Positions 1 through 8,949 of a stretch of DNA of 64,000 bases are shown here, piece by piece. The position numbers were made by a program, and so were the translations under genes. The stretch spans positions 181,719 to 245,718 of the forward strand of contig NZ_LMKC01000002.1 of NCBI RefSeq assembly GCF_001421355.1. The letters are read 5' to 3'. Position 1 is the stretch's first letter; the number at the start of each line of letters is the position of its first letter. The notes below the pieces were generated by a model. The model searched no databases. It saw nothing but the letters and a program-made list of their open reading frames with translations, and was not told the DNA's origin. Origin of the DNA: Sphingomonas sp. Leaf9 (lineage in GTDB: Bacteria; Pseudomonadota; Alphaproteobacteria; Sphingomonadales; Sphingomonadaceae).

Positions 1-1867
1 GGTTCTGCCGCGTCACATGCTCGACCTCGCCGCGCACCTGTACCATCCGGCCCTGCGCCTCGATCCCGCCCAGCACGCGCAGCGGCGGGATGCGCGGGGC
101 GGGGCCGCGATCGACGATCGTCGCGCGGGTATAATCGGCTAGGCCATCGACGTTGATCGCCGTCTCGCCAAACTTTGCGACGCGCGCCGACGCTTCCGCC
201 TCGAACCCCCACAGCCGGGCATCGGCCTGGCTGTACTGGAACACGGGCAGGTCGTCCCGCACCGTGCCGGTGGGGTTCTCGTAGATGAAGTTGCGGAACC
301 AGTTGTGATAGGCCGACAGGCCGAAGCTGTAGCCGTCGCCCGATCCCTTCAGCGTCGCTTCGATGCCATCGCTGATTTCCTTGGCGAAGCCCGCATTGCC
401 GACCTCGAACGCCTGCGTCCCGGCGTGCGGGCCGTTGGCGAACAGTTCCTCGGCCGACGGCGCGCGTTCGGTGTGGCTGCCGTTGATGCCGAAGCGGAGG
501 TGTTCGGCCAGCCCGACGCTGCCGCCGAGCGAGCCGGAGAAGCTGTCGAAGCTGCGGCGGATATTGTCGTTGCCCAGCAGGTCGTCGGCCGCGGCGCGCG
601 CGACGGTATATTCGTACCGGCCGCCGGCTTCGGCCCGGAACGCGCCCATGTCGAACGACTGGAGCGTGAACAGGCCGAATTGCTGCGTCTCGCTCTTGGG
701 CAGGAATTTCTCGTCGCCGACGATGTTCAGGTCGCGGATGAACATCTGTCCGCCGACCGCGCCGCGCCACCCGCCGCGCGCCGCCTGCACCAGCTCCAGC
801 CGCGCTTCGAGCCCCTGGTTGAAGAAGCTGGTGCCGATCGCGCCGGTATCCTCGATCTCGTCATGGCGGTAATCGGCAAAGCCCGCGCGCAGGCGGATCT
901 TTTCCAACAGCCCGCCGCCGGTATCGACCTCGGCGCGCATGTCGGCACGGGTCTGCTGGACGTGGAGCGTCACCTGCTCCGCCTCGCCGCCGTCCAGCGA
1001 ATAGCGGATCGGCACGCCATAACGATTGTCGAGATGGCTGACCGAAAAGCCAAGATTGCCGGTATCGGTGACGACCGCCGCGCCGCCGGCGACCTCCCAC
1101 ATTTCCGACTGCGAATTGGGCAGCTTGCCGCGCAGGTCGGCCAGTTCGCGGGTCCCGGCGTCGGCGCTGGCCGCCGCCTGCGCACGCAACGGCCGCGACA
1201 GGATATAGCCGCCGGTGTCGAGGTCGTCGGTCTTGCCGTACGTGCCGTCGAGGTGGAACACGATCTTGTCGGTCACCGGCACGTCGACCGCCGCCGACCC
1301 GCTCCGCTCGTTCGCGGCCGAGCCATAGGTCGCGATTGCATCGACATGGACCGGTTCGTCGGGCACGCGGCGCGGGATGCGGCTGTCGATCACGTTCACC
1401 ACGCCGCCGATCGCCGACGACCCGAACAGCAAGGCGGACGGCCCGCGCAGCACTTCGATCCGGTCGGCGGTCAGCGGGTTGATCGCGACGGCATGGTCGA
1501 CCGAGGTGTTGGACACGTCGAAGCTGCCGATGCCGTCGGTCAGCACGCGCACACGTTCCCCCTGAAGCCCGCGCAGCACCGGGCGCGATGCGTTCGGGCC
1601 AAAGCTGGTGGCCGATACGCCCGGCTGACGGGCCAGCGTCTCGCCGATCGTCGGGCGCAGCTCGCGGGTCAGCGCCTCGCCGCTCAGCACGCTGGTGCCC
1701 GACAGGATGTCGGCCTGGTTGCGCTGATACGGGGCGGTGACGATGATCTCGGGCGGGGCTTCGCTATGATAGCCGTCGGTGGCCGGGGCCGGCGTGCTGC
1801 TCTGGGCAAAGGCGGCGGCGGGCAGGACCAGGGCAGTGGTCGACAGCCACAGGGCGGGACGGAACAT
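1..1867 (-). CDS. TonB-dependent outer membrane receptor, ZnuD-like (C-terminus cut by window edge)
   Basis: Outer membrane beta-barrel receptor for energised import of a metal or small ligand, driven by TonB. The gene reads leftward from an ATG at 1865-1867 and runs off the window edge, so about 622 codons of the N-terminal part are visible. It begins with a Sec signal peptide (hydrophobic LWLSTTALVLPAAAFA, cleavage near AQ-SS). The plug domain follows, with the typical strings PGVSATSFGPNASRPVLRG, DRIEVLRGPSALLFGSSA and GGVVNVID; barrel strands come after it. The plug wording, including an SVDHAV-type segment, resembles the ZnuD group that takes up zinc or haem; that substrate is inferred from recalled family sequences only. 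No Fur or Zur site was identified upstream. Confidence 0.9.
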   Translation of the reverse strand, partial: MFRPALWLSTTALVLPAAAFAQSSTPAPATDGYHSEAPPEIIVTAPYQRNQADILSGTSVLSGEALTRELRPTIGETLARQPGVSATSFGPNASRPVLRGLQGERVRVLTDGIGSFDVSNTSVDHAVAINPLTADRIEVLRGPSALLFGSSAIGGVVNVIDSRIPRRVPDEPVHVDAIATYGSAANERSGSAAVDVPVTDKIVFHLDGTYGKTDDLDTGGYILSRPLRAQAAASADAGTRELADLRGKLPNSQSEMWEVAGGAAVVTDTGNLGFSVSHLDNRYGVPIRYSLDGGEAEQVTLHVQQTRADMRAEVDTGGGLLEKIRLRAGFADYRHDEIEDTGAIGTSFFNQGLEARLELVQAARGGWRGAVGGQMFIRDLNIVGDEKFLPKSETQQFGLFTLQSFDMGAFRAEAGGRYEYTVARAAADDLLGNDNIRRSFDSFSGSLGGSVGLAEHLRFGINGSHTERAPSAEELFANGPHAGTQAFEVGNAGFAKEISDGIEATLKGSGDGYSFGLSAYHNWFRNFIYENPTGTVRDDLPVFQYSQADARLWGFEAEASARVAKFGETAINVDGLADYTRATIVDRGPAPRIPPLRVLGGIEAQGRMVQVRGEVEHVTRQN

Positions 1868-2028
1868 GGGGCAGGAACTCCGGTTTACGACGACTCGATG
1901 CGGTAGCGTAATATGATACAACATACCACTGCCTTTGTGCGGCGCAGCGGCGGGTGGAGCCGGCACTGCCGGACCGGGCGCCGGGCATCGGGTTGCAAGC
2001 CCTTGCTTTTCCGGCGAAGGTCGCGCCC

Positions 2029-2856
2029 ATGACGCGCCAGACCCCCGCACCGCCCGCCGAACCCGTTGCCGATGCCGAAGGTGCCGACGTTGCCGATGAC
2101 CGCCGCTACCGCGCGCCTGCGCTGGAAAAGGGGCTGGATATCCTCGAGCTGCTGGCCGGGGTCACCGCGCCGCTGACGCTGACGCAGATCGTGCAGCGGC
2201 TGGGCCGGTCGCATGGCGAATTGTTCCGCATGGTTCAGGTGCTGGAATATCGCGGCTATCTGACGACCGAGGCGGGGGGCGACGGCTATACGCTTAGCGA
2301 CCGGCTGTTCTCGCTCGGCATGAACCAGCCGCGCACGCGCTATCTGATCGAGGTCGCGTTGCCCGAAATGCGGCAGCTCGCGCAGGAAACCGGTCAGTCG
2401 TGCCACGTCGCGGTCCATACCATGGGCGACATGGCGGTGATCGCACGGATGGAATCGGCCGACCAGCTCGGCTTCTCGGTGCGGGTCGGCTATCGTAGGC
2501 CGCTGTTGCAGGCGGCGTCGGGCGTCGTCCTCTACGCCTTTCAGCCCGACGACGTGCGCGCGCGCTGGGAAGCGATGCTCGATCCCGTGCCGACGCCCGA
2601 AGCGCTGGCGGCGTTCCGCGCCCATGCCGAAGAGGTGCGCGCGACGGGCATCGAACGCATCCCCAGCCGCTTTGTCAGCGGCGTCACCGACCTGTCGGCC
2701 CCGATCCTGCGCGGGCGCGGCGCGGCGGCGGCGCTGACCATGCCCTATCTGTCGAAGCTGGGCGAGGTCGACAGCATCGACGCGGCGGCAGCGGCGGTGC
2801 AGGCGGCGGCGCGGCGCATTTCGGACCAGCTGGTCGACGACGACCATCATCCGTGA
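2029..2856 (+). CDS. IclR-family transcriptional regulator
   Basis: DNA-binding regulator of about 275 residues, usual for the family. The N-terminal third is a winged helix-turn-helix (ALEKGLDILELL, then the recognition region GRSHGELFRMVQVLEYRGYL). The C-terminal effector-binding IclR domain follows (VALPEMRQLAQETGQSCHVAV, then YRRPLLQAASG, then AALTMPYL). I chose the ATG at 2029 because GAAGG lies 8 bases upstream; an earlier in-frame start at 1954 lacks a site. It is divergent from the TonB receptor and followed 133 bp later by L-fuconate dehydratase on the same strand. Family members often control an adjacent sugar-acid gene, so the dehydratase is the likeliest target; this is inference. 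Confidence 0.92.
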   Translation: MTRQTPAPPAEPVADAEGADVADDRRYRAPALEKGLDILELLAGVTAPLTLTQIVQRLGRSHGELFRMVQVLEYRGYLTTEAGGDGYTLSDRLFSLGMNQPRTRYLIEVALPEMRQLAQETGQSCHVAVHTMGDMAVIARMESADQLGFSVRVGYRRPLLQAASGVVLYAFQPDDVRARWEAMLDPVPTPEALAAFRAHAEEVRATGIERIPSRFVSGVTDLSAPILRGRGAAAALTMPYLSKLGEVDSIDAAAAAVQAAARRISDQLVDDDHHP

Positions 2857-2989
2857 AGTATACGCGGCGACCCGCGCTTTGCGGTTGCAAGAAAAATCCT
2901 GTTCAAATATGAAAACGTCACGGCGTCGGGGTTGACGACCGGAACGGGGCGGATCGATCATGTACGGGCGGCCCGCATGGGGGCTGCGC

Positions 2990-4273
2990 ATGACGATCAT
3001 CACCCGGCTATCGGTGCACGACATCCGGTTTCCGACCTCCGCCTTTCTGGACGGATCGGACGCCATGAATCCGGAACCGGATTATTCGGCGGCCTATTGC
3101 ATCCTCGAAACCGATTCGCCGGACCTTGAAGGGCACGGCCTGACCTTCACCATCGGGCGCGGCAACGACCTGTGCTGCGCGGCGATCGCGACGCTGGCGC
3201 TGCTGGTCGAGGGGCTGTCGCTCGACGAGATCCGTCGCGACGGGGCGGGGTTCTGGCGGCGGATCACCGGCGACAGCCAGCTGCGCTGGGTCGGCCCGGA
3301 AAAGGGGATCATCCACCTCGCCACCGGCGCGGTCGTCAACGCGGTGTGGGACCTGCTGGCGAAGGCGGCGGGCCTGCCGCTGTGGGACTATATCGGATCG
3401 ATGAGCCCGGCGGAGATCGTCGGCCTGATCGATTTCCGCTACATGACCGACTGCATCACCCCCGACGAAGCGCTCGCGCTGCTGGAGGAGCGGGCGATCG
3501 GCAAGGGCGAACGGCGCACCACGCTGCTGGCGGAGGGTTATCCTGCCTACACCACCTCGCCCGGCTGGCTCGGCTATTCGGATGAAAAGCTGGTGCGGCT
3601 GTGCAAGGAAGCGGTGGCCGACGGCTTTACGCACATCAAGCTGAAGGTCGGTGGCGATCCCGAAAACGATCGCCGCCGCGTGGCGCTGGCGCGCGAGACG
3701 GTCGGGCCGGACATCGACCTGATGATCGACGCGAACCAGGTGTGGGAGGTCGATCAGGCGATCGCCCGCGTCAACGACCTCGCCTTCGCCCGCCCGCGCT
3801 TCATCGAGGAACCGACCTCGCCCGACGACGTCGAGGGGCACCGGGCCATTCGCGAAGGTGTGCGTCCGGTACAGGTCGCCACCGGCGAGATGTGCCAGAA
3901 CCGCATCGTCTTCAAACAGTTCATCATGCGCCACGCCCTCGACGTGGTGCAGATCGATGCCTGTCGCCTGGGCGGCGTGAACGAGGTGCTGGCGGTGTTG
4001 CTGATGGCCGCGAAATATCACCTCGCCGTCTGGCCGCATGCCGGCGGCGTCGGCCTGTGCGAATATGTCCAGCACCTGTCGATGATCGACTATCTGTGCT
4101 TTTCGGGCGTGAAGCACGAACGCGCGGCCGAATTCGTCGATCACCTCCACGAACACTTCCTCGACCCGTGCGTGGTCGAAAACGGCGCGTACCGCGCGCC
4201 GTCGCGGCCGGGCTATTCGATCGAGATGAAGCCGGAATCGCGCGAGGCGCATCGCTGGACCGGTGGTCGCTGA
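2990..4273 (+). CDS. L-fuconate dehydratase (enolase superfamily)
   Basis: Enolase-superfamily enzyme of 427 residues predicted to dehydrate L-fuconate to 2-keto-3-deoxy-L-fuconate in the non-phosphorylated L-fucose pathway. Catalytic residues are all present: the K217-L-K219 pair, metal ligands D247, E273 and E300, and H350 of the general base in WPHAGG. These sit one position before the residues known from the Xanthomonas campestris enzyme (K218/K220, D248, E274, E301, H351, from memory), which supports the specific assignment over other mandelate-racemase relatives. The start at 2990 (MTIIT) matches the family; an ATG at 2960 would add ten unusual residues. No other fucose pathway gene is in the window, so the enzyme is orphaned apart from its IclR neighbour. 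Confidence 0.9.
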   Translation: MTIITRLSVHDIRFPTSAFLDGSDAMNPEPDYSAAYCILETDSPDLEGHGLTFTIGRGNDLCCAAIATLALLVEGLSLDEIRRDGAGFWRRITGDSQLRWVGPEKGIIHLATGAVVNAVWDLLAKAAGLPLWDYIGSMSPAEIVGLIDFRYMTDCITPDEALALLEERAIGKGERRTTLLAEGYPAYTTSPGWLGYSDEKLVRLCKEAVADGFTHIKLKVGGDPENDRRRVALARETVGPDIDLMIDANQVWEVDQAIARVNDLAFARPRFIEEPTSPDDVEGHRAIREGVRPVQVATGEMCQNRIVFKQFIMRHALDVVQIDACRLGGVNEVLAVLLMAAKYHLAVWPHAGGVGLCEYVQHLSMIDYLCFSGVKHERAAEFVDHLHEHFLDPCVVENGAYRAPSRPGYSIEMKPESREAHRWTGGR

Positions 4274-4294
4274 ACGGTTTCAAAAGCCCTTCAT

Positions 4295-4378
4295 CGTCAC
4301 CCCGGGCTTGACCCGGGGTCCCGCTTCTCGACCACGCCTGAAGAAGAAGCGGGACCCCGGATCAAGTCCGGGGTGACG
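4295..4378. repeat. Palindromic element PE1, full two-arm copy
   Basis: Imperfect inverted repeat of about 84 bp. Left arm starts GTCACCCCGGGCTTGACC, right arm ends GGATCAAGTCCGGGGTGAC, with GAAGCGGGACCCC complementary strings and a short loop. It lies 21 bp after the dehydratase stop and may end its transcript or protect its 3' end. Confidence 0.85.
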
Positions 4379-4411
4379 AGATGGCGGTTCGGACGCATCT
4401 CTGCGAAACCC

Positions 4412-4428
4412 GCGACAATTTGCGACAA
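4412..4428. promoter_or_regulatory. Direct repeat upstream of RND efflux operon
   Basis: Two GCGACAA heptamers (4412-4418 and 4422-4428) lie ten bases apart, about 120 bp before the adaptor start, in the only non-repeat DNA upstream of the efflux operon. The helical-turn spacing suits a regulator or promoter site. No regulator gene is adjacent, so function is a guess. Confidence 0.25.
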
Positions 4429-4545
4429 CCTTCGCATTGCGCCATTCGATGCGACGCGTATGAAATCGGCACCGAAACTTATCGATGCGCTGGCAGTTAT
4501 GCGTCGGCGCATTCGCGCCGTTTTCCTGTGCAAAGGTTGCCGCCC

Positions 4546-5754
4546 TTGATCCGATCCGCGTCGCCGCGCGTCCGCCCGCTATGGTTCCTGCCCGCATTGC
4601 TCGCGCTGTCCGCCTGTGGCGGCGGTGAGGAAAAGGCGACGAAGAACGGGCGCGGCAATCAGGGGCCGGCACAGGTCGGCTTCGTCGTGGTGCAACCGAC
4701 CAGCGTCGCCCAGACCGCCGACCTTGCCGCGCGCGTCGTGGCCTTTCAACAGTCGGAGGTCCGCCCGCAGGTCGCCGGCATCATCCGCAAGCGCTATTTT
4801 ACCGAAGGCACGCTGGTCCGCGCCGGGCAGACGCTCTACCAGATCGATCCGCGCCTCTATCGCGCGCAGGCCAACGAAGCGGTCGCCAACCTCAACAGCG
4901 CCCGCGCCAATGCAGAGGCGACGCGCGTCCGCGCCGATCGCTACCGCCCGCTAGCAGAGATCGAGGCGGTCAGCCGCCAGGACTATACCGACGCCGCCGC
5001 CCAGGCGCGGCAAGCCGCCGCCGCCGTCGAACAGAGCCGCGCGCAGCTGGAGACGGCGCGCGTGAACCTGTCCTTCACGAACGTCCCCGCGCCGATCACC
5101 GGCCGCATCGGGCGCAGCTATTTTACCGAAGGCGCGCTGGTCACCAGCAACCAGACCGATCCGCTGGCGGTGATCCAGCGGCTCGACCCGATCTTCGTCG
5201 ATATCCAGCAATCCGCCGCCGACCTGCTGGCGCTGCGCCGCGAACTCGCCAGCGGCGGGGTGGTGCCGGCCTCGGCCGCCGTCCGCCTGCGGCTGGAGGA
5301 TGGCAGCGACTTCGGCCAGACCGGCAGGGTCGAATTTGCCGAGGTGATGGTCAATGCCCAGACCGGCACCGTCACGCTGCGCGCCCGCTTCCCCAATCCG
5401 CAGGGCATCCTGTTGCCCGGCATGTTCGTCCGCGCGCAATTCGCGCAGGCGATCGACCAGCAGGCGATTCTGGTCCCGCAACAGGCGGTGAGCCGCGATC
5501 CCAAGGGGCAGGCGACCGTCTTCGTCGTCGGGCCGAACGACACCGCGGTGCAAAAGAAGATTCAGGCCGACCGCACCCAGGGCGATTTCTGGGTCGTGAC
5601 CGGCGGCCTCAATCCGGGCGACAAGGTGATTACGCAGGGGACCGCGAACCTGAAGCCCAATGCGAAGATCAAGCCGGTGCCGGCGAACACGCCGCAACGC
5701 ATCGCGCCCAAGCCCGCGGGTGACAAGGCCGCCACGCCACAGAAGGCGGGATAA
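4546..5754 (+). CDS. RND efflux periplasmic adaptor lipoprotein (AcrA/MexA type)
   Basis: Membrane fusion protein that links an inner membrane RND pump to an outer membrane channel. With the TTG start at 4546, preceded by AAAGG nine bases away, it is 402 residues with a lipoprotein signal (LLALSAC, lipidated Cys24). The biotinyl-lipoyl hairpin appears as VVAFQQSEVRPQVAG and VPAPITGRIGRSYFTEGALV. A long alpha-helical coiled coil rich in A, E and R lies between the lipoyl halves, and beta-barrel and membrane-proximal domains follow. A longer open frame upstream lacks a signal peptide at its start and overlaps a repeat element, so I reject it. First gene of a three-gene operon; two bases of spacing before the pump gene. 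Confidence 0.93.
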   Translation: MIRSASPRVRPLWFLPALLALSACGGGEEKATKNGRGNQGPAQVGFVVVQPTSVAQTADLAARVVAFQQSEVRPQVAGIIRKRYFTEGTLVRAGQTLYQIDPRLYRAQANEAVANLNSARANAEATRVRADRYRPLAEIEAVSRQDYTDAAAQARQAAAAVEQSRAQLETARVNLSFTNVPAPITGRIGRSYFTEGALVTSNQTDPLAVIQRLDPIFVDIQQSAADLLALRRELASGGVVPASAAVRLRLEDGSDFGQTGRVEFAEVMVNAQTGTVTLRARFPNPQGILLPGMFVRAQFAQAIDQQAILVPQQAVSRDPKGQATVFVVGPNDTAVQKKIQADRTQGDFWVVTGGLNPGDKVITQGTANLKPNAKIKPVPANTPQRIAPKPAGDKAATPQKAG

Positions 5755-5757
5755 GCG

Positions 5758-8700
5758 ATGTCGCGCATCTTTATCGACCGCCCGATCTTTGCGTGGGTGA
5801 TCGCGATCATCGTGATGCTGGGCGGCCTCGGCGCGATCCTATCGCTGCCAATCGCGCAATATCCCGACGTCGCCCCGCCACAGGTCAATATCCGCGCGAC
5901 CTATCCGGGCGCCAATGCGGAAACGATCCAGAATTCGGTGACGCAGATCATCGAACAGCAGCTGACCGGCATCGACGGCCTGCTCTATTTCAGCTCGCAG
6001 AGCAGCTCGCGCGGGCAGGTGACGATCAGCGCGACCTTCGACAAGGGCACCGACGCCGACATCGCGCAGGTGCAGGTGCAGAACCAGGTGCAGCAGGCGC
6101 TGTCGCGACTGCCGCAACAGGTGCAGCAGCAGGGCATCCGCGTCACGAAGTCGAACCCCGACTTCCTGATGATCGTCGGTATCTTCGACCAGACCGACCA
6201 GCGCACCAATGGCGACGTGTCGGACTTCATGGAGGCGAACCTCGTCGAACCGCTCGCGCGGATCAACGGCGTCGGCGAAACCAACGTGTTCGGGTCGCAA
6301 TATGCGATGCGCATCTGGCTCGACCCGGCCCGGCTTGCCTCTTTCTCGCTGATCCCCGGCGATGTCGTCACCGCGATCCAGGCGCAGAATACCGAAGTCG
6401 CCGCCGGCGAACTGGGCGGCCTGCCCAGCGGCCCCGAACAGCAGCTGAACGCGACCGTCACCGCGCAGTCGCGCCTGCAAACGCCGGCACAGTTCAAGGC
6501 GATCATCCTCAAGACGCTGCCCGACGGGTCGACCGTCCGCCTGTCGGACGTCGCTCGGGTCGAACTGGGGCAGGAAAACTATTCGGCGCTCAGCCGGGTC
6601 AACGCCCATCCCGGCGCCGGCCTCGCCATCAGCCTGGCCCCCGGTGCCGACGCGCTGGAAACCGCCGAACTGGTGAAGGCGGAGGTCGAGCGCCAGTCGG
6701 CCAAGTTCCCCGCCGGCCTCACCTATGCCTATGCCAACGACACCACCGCCTTCATCAAGCTGTCGATCGAGGAAGTGGTCAAGACGCTGATCGAGGCGGT
6801 GATCCTCGTCGTCATCGTCATGTTCGTGTTCCTGCAAAGCTGGCGCGCGACCTTGGTCCCGACGATCGCCGTGCCGGTCGTGCTGCTCGGCACGTTCGGC
6901 GTCTTCTATCTCTTCGGCTTCTCGATCAACACGCTGACGCTGTTCGGCCTCGTCCTCGCCATCGGCCTGCTGGTCGATGACGCGATCGTCGTCGTGGAGA
7001 ATGTCGAGCGGCTGCTCGAGGAAAATCCCGACATGTCGCCGCGCGAGGCGACGATCCAGTCGATGAAGGAAATCCAGGTCGCGCTGATCGCGATCGGGAT
7101 CGTGCTGTCGGCGGTGTTCCTGCCGATGGCGTTCTTCGGCGGGTCGACCGGCGTCATCTATCGCCAGTTCTCGGTGACGATCGTCGCGGCGATGGTGCTG
7201 TCGGTGCTGGTCGCGCTGATCCTGTCGCCCGCCCTCACCGCGACGCTGCTGAAGCAGAAGAAGCGCGGCGAGGACGGCAGCCTGGAGGGCGGCTGGCTGG
7301 AGCGGAAATTCCCGCGCGTCGCCCATGTCGGCGAACGGCTGCGGAACGGCTTCAACCGCAATTTCGACAAGGGCGTCGACAAATACGAACGCGGCGTCAT
7401 CCATGTCATCGACCGCAAATGGCTGTACCTAATGCTTTATGCGGCGATCCTTGCCATCCTCGCGCTGCTGTTCTTCCGCCTGCCGACCAGCTTCCTGCCG
7501 ACCGAGGATCAGGGCGCGGCCTCGATCCGGTTCCAGCTGCCCGCCGGTGCGACCCGTGGCCGCACCGAAGCGGTGCAGCGCGAGGTCGAGAAATATTTCC
7601 TGACCTATGAAAAGGACAATGTCCGTACCCTGCTGGTCGTCGCCGGCGGTGGCGGCGGTGCCTCGGGGCAGAATACGGGGCAGGGGTTCATCAACTTCAC
7701 CGACTGGTCCGAACGTCCGGGCAAGGACAATGGCGCCGACGCCATCGTCGCGCGGGCATCGGCCGCCTTCCGGGGTTTCCGCGATGCGCAGGTCTTCGCG
7801 CTGCTGCCACCCGCCGTGCGCGGGCTGGGGCAGGCGAACGGCTTCACCATGGAACTGCAGAACGCCAGCGGGATGAGCGCAGCGGAGTTTGCCGAGGCGC
7901 GCGACAAGCTGCTCGCCGCCGCCAATGCCGATCCGATGCTGACCGGCGTGCGCCTGTCCGAACTGCCCGATATCGGCACGCTGAACGTCGATATCGACCA
8001 GCAGCGGCTCTCCACGCTGGGGCTCAGCCAGAACGACGTGAACAACACGTTGTCGACCGCGTGGGGCGGGCGCTACGTCAACGACTTCATCGATCGCGGC
8101 CGGGTGAAGCGCGTGTTCGTGCAGGGCGACGCCCCGTATCGCAGCGCGCCGTCCAACCTGTCGCAATGGTTCGTGCGCGGATCGGATGGGCAGATGGTGC
8201 CCTTCTCCTCCTTCGCCCGTACCGGCTGGACCGTCGCGCCAACCACCCTCTCGCGGTTCCAGGGCCTGCCTTCGTTCGAGTTCCAGGGGCAGGCGGCAGC
8301 GGGCGTCAGTTCGGGTGAGGCGATGAACCGCATCGCCGAGCTTGCCGGACAGATTCCGGGCACCAGCGTCGCATGGGCCGGGCTGTCGTTTCAGGAACGG
8401 CTGTCGTCGGGACAGGCGCCACTCCTCTACGGCCTGTCGATCCTCGTCGTTTTCCTGTGTCTTGCCGCGCTGTATGAAAGCTGGTCGATCCCGATTGCGG
8501 TGCTGCTGGTCATCCCGCTCGGCCTGATCGGCGCGATCGCGTTCGTGACGCTGCGCGGCCTCGAAAACGACGTCTATCTCCAGATCGGGCTGCTCACCAC
8601 CATGGGCTTGGCCGCCAAGAACGCGATCCTGATGATCGAGTTCGCCGAGCAGGCCGAGAAGAAGGGCGCACGCGTCATCGACGCCGCGCTGGAGGCGGCA

Positions 8701-8949
8701 CGCATCCGCCTGCGCCCGATCCTGATGACGTCGCTCGCCTTCATCTTCGGCGTGCTGCCCCTGGCCATCTCGACCGGGGCCGGCGCCAACAGCCGCATCG
8801 CCATTGGCACGGCGGTGATCGGCGGCATGTTCACTGCGACCGTGCTGGCGATCTTCTACATCCCGCTGTTCTTCGTGCTGGTCCGGCGCGGGGTGCGCGA
8901 CGGCCTCGCCAAGCTCCGGCACAAGCCGACCAAGGAGGCCGAAGCATGA
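5758..8949 (+). CDS. RND multidrug efflux pump, inner membrane subunit (HAE1, AcrB/MexB type)
   Basis: Proton-driven trimeric exporter of 1063 residues, the usual size. It shows twelve predicted transmembrane segments and two large periplasmic loops. The start MSRIFIDRPIFAWVIAIIV is typical of the family. The proton relay is intact: adjacent D407 and D408 in TM4 (GLLVDDAIVVVEN, the same numbering as E. coli AcrB) and K954 in TM10 (AAKNAILMIEFA). It lies between the adaptor and the outer membrane factor, overlapping the latter by four bases (ATGA), so the three products are translationally coupled. Hydrophobic and amphiphilic drugs, bile-like compounds or plant phenolics are likely substrates, but specificity cannot be read from the sequence. 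Confidence 0.97.
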   Translation: MSRIFIDRPIFAWVIAIIVMLGGLGAILSLPIAQYPDVAPPQVNIRATYPGANAETIQNSVTQIIEQQLTGIDGLLYFSSQSSSRGQVTISATFDKGTDADIAQVQVQNQVQQALSRLPQQVQQQGIRVTKSNPDFLMIVGIFDQTDQRTNGDVSDFMEANLVEPLARINGVGETNVFGSQYAMRIWLDPARLASFSLIPGDVVTAIQAQNTEVAAGELGGLPSGPEQQLNATVTAQSRLQTPAQFKAIILKTLPDGSTVRLSDVARVELGQENYSALSRVNAHPGAGLAISLAPGADALETAELVKAEVERQSAKFPAGLTYAYANDTTAFIKLSIEEVVKTLIEAVILVVIVMFVFLQSWRATLVPTIAVPVVLLGTFGVFYLFGFSINTLTLFGLVLAIGLLVDDAIVVVENVERLLEENPDMSPREATIQSMKEIQVALIAIGIVLSAVFLPMAFFGGSTGVIYRQFSVTIVAAMVLSVLVALILSPALTATLLKQKKRGEDGSLEGGWLERKFPRVAHVGERLRNGFNRNFDKGVDKYERGVIHVIDRKWLYLMLYAAILAILALLFFRLPTSFLPTEDQGAASIRFQLPAGATRGRTEAVQREVEKYFLTYEKDNVRTLLVVAGGGGGASGQNTGQGFINFTDWSERPGKDNGADAIVARASAAFRGFRDAQVFALLPPAVRGLGQANGFTMELQNASGMSAAEFAEARDKLLAAANADPMLTGVRLSELPDIGTLNVDIDQQRLSTLGLSQNDVNNTLSTAWGGRYVNDFIDRGRVKRVFVQGDAPYRSAPSNLSQWFVRGSDGQMVPFSSFARTGWTVAPTTLSRFQGLPSFEFQGQAAAGVSSGEAMNRIAELAGQIPGTSVAWAGLSFQERLSSGQAPLLYGLSILVVFLCLAALYESWSIPIAVLLVIPLGLIGAIAFVTLRGLENDVYLQIGLLTTMGLAAKNAILMIEFAEQAEKKGARVIDAALEAARIRLRPILMTSLAFIFGVLPLAISTGAGANSRIAIGTAVIGGMFTATVLAIFYIPLFFVLVRRGVRDGLAKLRHKPTKEAEA

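Noticed and set aside
305..1906. 533-codon open frame on the plus strand
   Set aside because: It is antisense to the TonB-dependent receptor, has no recognisable domain and is Arg/Ala/Gly-rich in the way typical of high-GC shadow frames.
1885..3066. Long minus-strand frame over the IclR gene
   Set aside because: The plus-strand frame gives a clear IclR protein; this one has no family features and the composition of a shadow.
4381..4545. Longer N-terminus for the efflux adaptor
   Set aside because: The frame is open from 4381, but the lipoprotein signal peptide starts at 4546, where a ribosome site is also found.
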